Shown here in pieces: positions 47,818 to 50,350 of a stretch of DNA of 50,350 nucleotides. Under the pieces are notes generated by a model. That model made no database searches and was not told the DNA's origin. It saw only the letters and a list, made by a program, of their open reading frames with translations. The position numbers were made by a program, and so were the translations under genes. Numbering within the stretch: position 1 is the first letter of the stretch; each line of letters opens with the position of its first letter. Source of the DNA: Oscillospiraceae bacterium (GTDB lineage: Bacteria > Bacillota > Clostridia > Oscillospirales > Ruminococcaceae). The stretch covers positions 1 to 50,350 of the forward strand of contig SVMV01000002.1 of NCBI GenBank assembly GCA_015067245.1, given 5' to 3'.

Positions 47818-47842
47818 AAAGGGACCATAGCGGTCCCTTTTT
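47818..47842. terminator. Terminator between nrdR and DUF4363 gene
   Basis: AAAGGGACC-ATAGC-GGTCCCTTTTTG. Confidence 0.8.
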
Positions 47843-47845
47843 GTT

Positions 47846-48193
47846 TTATATAATACATCTGTTTTGATACATTATGTCATCAAGTAAAGATTTAAGCAGT
47901 TCAGTATACTGTGCGATATCCTGAGTGTTGCTGTAATCAACAGCATTTTCTAATTTTACAATCAAATCTTCCAGTTCGTCAGTAAACTCATTGTTCAGTA
48001 TAAAACGCAGAACATTTTTTTTGCTTTCATATATGTTTTCAATATTTTCACAGTCACTTGCAGTCGGCAAATTTCCATTGAAAATAAGTCTGCTTTCAAT
48101 TTCTGTTTTAACGCTGCCTATATAAAACAAAGTAGAATAACTGTATGCAATTACAAGTACAAGACATATGGCCGAAATTACAGTATGTTTCAT
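47846..48193 (-). CDS. DUF4363 family protein
   Basis: 115 aa, N-terminal TM, helical; located directly downstream of DUF421 gene as commonly seen in spore formers. Confidence 0.7.
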   Translation of the reverse strand: MKHTVISAICLVLVIAYSYSTLFYIGSVKTEIESRLIFNGNLPTASDCENIENIYESKKNVLRFILNNEFTDELEDLIVKLENAVDYSNTQDIAQYTELLKSLLDDIMYQNRCII

Positions 48194-48846
48194 TAATTGT
48201 ACTCCTTTAAAGTAATGTTGTATTTACCTGCACCGTCCATGGTCATAAGCAGAATTTTATCTTTTGTTACGTTATTTTTATATAATATACTGTTCAGCTT
48301 TTCCTGACTGCAGTTTACAGTTTGCATATTATCGGATTTTAATCTGCAGTCGATAATAACAGGCAAGGCTGGAATAGTATCTTTTTCAATATTGCTTTTG
48401 GCATTTGGGTCTTTGTAAATGCTTACAGACCCTGTTGTTTCCACAATAGCCAGACATGCTTCCTCAATATAAAAAATGTCCTTGCCGCGCAAAGCCTCCA
48501 GTATATCTTCAACAGAAAATCTCAAATCCTGCATGGTTTTTTGATTGATAATACCATTTTGCACAAGTATTTTGGATTTCCCTTGAGCAATCACGGCAAA
48601 CTTTTCGTTTTTTCGTACAAGTACAGCAGTAAAAACCTGCAGTCCCATTATAATTATTATTGCTGATACAGAATGTGCTATGGGCAGGTGAGGTTCTTCT
48701 ATAATTACAGATGTCAGATTGGAGATAAGTATTGTTGAAACCAAATCGCTGGGCTGAAATTCTCCAAGATTTTTTTTGCCCATTATTCTCATTACAAAGA
48801 TAATAAGAATATACATAATTATAGTTCTGGATATAATAGAAAACAT
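48193..48846 (-). CDS. DUF421 (YetF-like) membrane protein
   Basis: 217 aa; MRIMGKKNLGEFQPSDLVSTILISNLTSVIIEEPHLPI. Confidence 0.9.
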   Translation of the reverse strand: MFSIISRTIIMYILIIFVMRIMGKKNLGEFQPSDLVSTILISNLTSVIIEEPHLPIAHSVSAIIIIMGLQVFTAVLVRKNEKFAVIAQGKSKILVQNGIINQKTMQDLRFSVEDILEALRGKDIFYIEEACLAIVETTGSVSIYKDPNAKSNIEKDTIPALPVIIDCRLKSDNMQTVNCSQEKLNSILYKNNVTKDKILLMTMDGAGKYNITLKEYN

Positions 48847-48924
48847 AAAATCACCTCGGTAATATTATTGCAGCAATGGTTAAAAATAATCACAGCGATA
48901 ATAATATTACTGAGGTGATTTTAT
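48845..48924. repeat. 25-bp inverted repeat spanning both divergent ribosome-binding sites
   Basis: Left arm ATAAAATCACCTCGGTAATATTATT (48845-48869), right arm AATAATATTACTGAGGTGATTTTAT (48900-48924), one mismatch. Confidence 0.9.
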
Positions 48925-48925
48925 A

Positions 48926-50350
48926 TTGGAAAAACACTTGTACAAGGAAATGGACAGAAACATTGCTGAAATTAAAGGCTTTTTTGATAAATCAGTAGAT
49001 TATTTTGAAAAAGAGATTTCACTTTTAGGGCACAGAGCTGTGCTTGTTATGTGTGAAGACTTAACTAACATAACAAACCTGTGGCAGGTAAACCTGCGGC
49101 CGCTGAATAATATGAAAGCAGATTTTACTGCAGATGAAATATACGACTATATATCAAAACAGACAACAATACCATTTAACAGCAGCCCTGCCGAAACTTT
49201 TGATAAAGTGCTGTTTTTCCTTACGGCTGGTTTCAGCATAATTATCATAGATGGTGTAGATAAAGCTCTTGTGGCAGCAACACAGGGATACCCTGCACGC
49301 AGTATATCAGCGCCAGAATCAGAGGGAAGTTTAAGAGGAACAAGAGAAAGCTTTTGTGACACAGGCCGAAAAAATATGGCACTTATACGTCGCCGTATAC
49401 GCAGCAAAGGTCTTGTTATAGAGACAATGCAGATTGGAAAAGCAACCAAAACAGAAGTATCTATATACTATCACAAAGATTATTACAACAAAAAAGTTTT
49501 AGAAAAAGTAAAAAACAGACTTAATGGCATTGACATACCAACAATCACAGAAACAGGGATGCTTACTCCATTTGTGGATACAACAAAAGGTTCGCTTTTC
49601 AGTGCTGTGGCATATACAGAAAAGCCAGATATTTTTTCTGCAAAATTGTGCGAGGGAAAAATAGGTATTATTGCGGACGGCTGTCCGTTTGCAATTATTT
49701 ATCCGTTTTTATTTACAGAGCATTTTTATACAAGTGATGATTATTCTCAAAGACCATATTTTGTTTCCTTTTTAAAATCAATAAGGTATGCAGCATTTCT
49801 TATATCAATTATGCTGCCGGGATTATATATAGCACTTGCTGATTTTGCCCCGGAAAACTTACCGCAGAAGCTTATATTTTTTATATATTCGTCAAAACAT
49901 TCAACACCGCTGCCACTGTTTGCAGAAGCCATTATTATTGTCGTTACCCTGGAAATAATAAAAGAGGCAGGACTGCGTCTGCCAAAAGCAATTGGCCATA
50001 CGGTGTCCTTTGTTGCGGCACTGATTATAGGGGATTCGGCAGTCAATGCTGGGCTTATAGGTGCGGCCGTTTTAATAGTGTGCGCTGTAAGTACGATAAT
50101 GTCTTTTGTAATACCGTCTTTTTACGAAGCGGTTATTACATTAAGAATTATATTTTTGCTTGCATCGGGCATTTTTGGTGCAGTTGGCTTTTCTTTTGGA
50201 TGTGTGTTTTTAATGCTTAACATTGTTAAAGTGAATGCCGAAGTAAATTCATATATACCATCAGATATATTGAATAACAAAAAACAAATAACAGATATTA
50301 TATTTAAATCAAGCTGGAGAACAATTAATAAAAGAGAGAAAACAGATGAC
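48926..50350 (+). CDS. Spore germination protein, GerA/GerKA family (TTG start, truncated by window end)
   Basis: (M)EKHLYKEMDRNIAEIKGFFDKSVD... YPARSISAPESEGSLRGTRESFCDTGRKNMALIRRRI, EAGLRLPKAIGHTVSFVAALIIGDSAVNAGLI. Confidence 0.95.
   Translation, partial: MEKHLYKEMDRNIAEIKGFFDKSVDYFEKEISLLGHRAVLVMCEDLTNITNLWQVNLRPLNNMKADFTADEIYDYISKQTTIPFNSSPAETFDKVLFFLTAGFSIIIIDGVDKALVAATQGYPARSISAPESEGSLRGTRESFCDTGRKNMALIRRRIRSKGLVIETMQIGKATKTEVSIYYHKDYYNKKVLEKVKNRLNGIDIPTITETGMLTPFVDTTKGSLFSAVAYTEKPDIFSAKLCEGKIGIIADGCPFAIIYPFLFTEHFYTSDDYSQRPYFVSFLKSIRYAAFLISIMLPGLYIALADFAPENLPQKLIFFIYSSKHSTPLPLFAEAIIIVVTLEIIKEAGLRLPKAIGHTVSFVAALIIGDSAVNAGLIGAAVLIVCAVSTIMSFVIPSFYEAVITLRIIFLLASGIFGAVGFSFGCVFLMLNIVKVNAEVNSYIPSDILNNKKQITDIIFKSSWRTINKREKTDD

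Noticed and set aside
1-50350. CRISPR arrays, tRNA/rRNA genes, prophage or transposase genes
   Set aside because: Looked for regular spaced repeats, cloverleaf/CCA signatures and transposase/integrase motifs; none seen by eye.

Overview
This is a 50 kb low-GC chromosomal window from a spore-forming Firmicute, probably Clostridia (Oscillospiraceae/Ruminococcaceae-like; this placement is inference). It is gene-dense and mostly housekeeping DNA. I saw no rRNA, tRNA, CRISPR array, prophage or transposase.

Main content: metG (partial, minus), a FemAB-like transferase, split ThrE plus DUF554, a yybP-ykoY (Mn2+) riboswitch before a P-type cation ATPase, deoB, pyk, CarD, an FNT transporter, CcdA plus a TlpA-like thioredoxin, a GltS-like symporter, a PlsC fusion, rlmD, an AraC regulator plus solute-binding lipoprotein divergent from a galactokinase-like operon (GHMP kinase, DUF5058 protein, small membrane protein, M20 peptidase), YlbJ-like/yqfC/yqfD, phoH-ybeY-dgkA-era-(yqzL-like)-recO-mutS2, MATE, secDF, nrdR, DUF421/DUF4363, and a 3'-truncated gerA-family spore germination gene.

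Strongest leads: (1) the GHMP kinase + DUF5058 + membrane protein + M20 operon, with a 17-bp direct repeat at 32-bp spacing upstream that looks like an AraC-family operator; (2) a near-perfect 25-bp inverted repeat covering both ribosome-binding sites of the divergent DUF421 and gerA genes; (3) a 74-nt hairpin/MITE-like element at 13611-13684; (4) two small ORFs missing from the supplied track (a yqzL-like gene and a possible metG leader peptide). Function calls are from motif recognition by eye; no database search was run.
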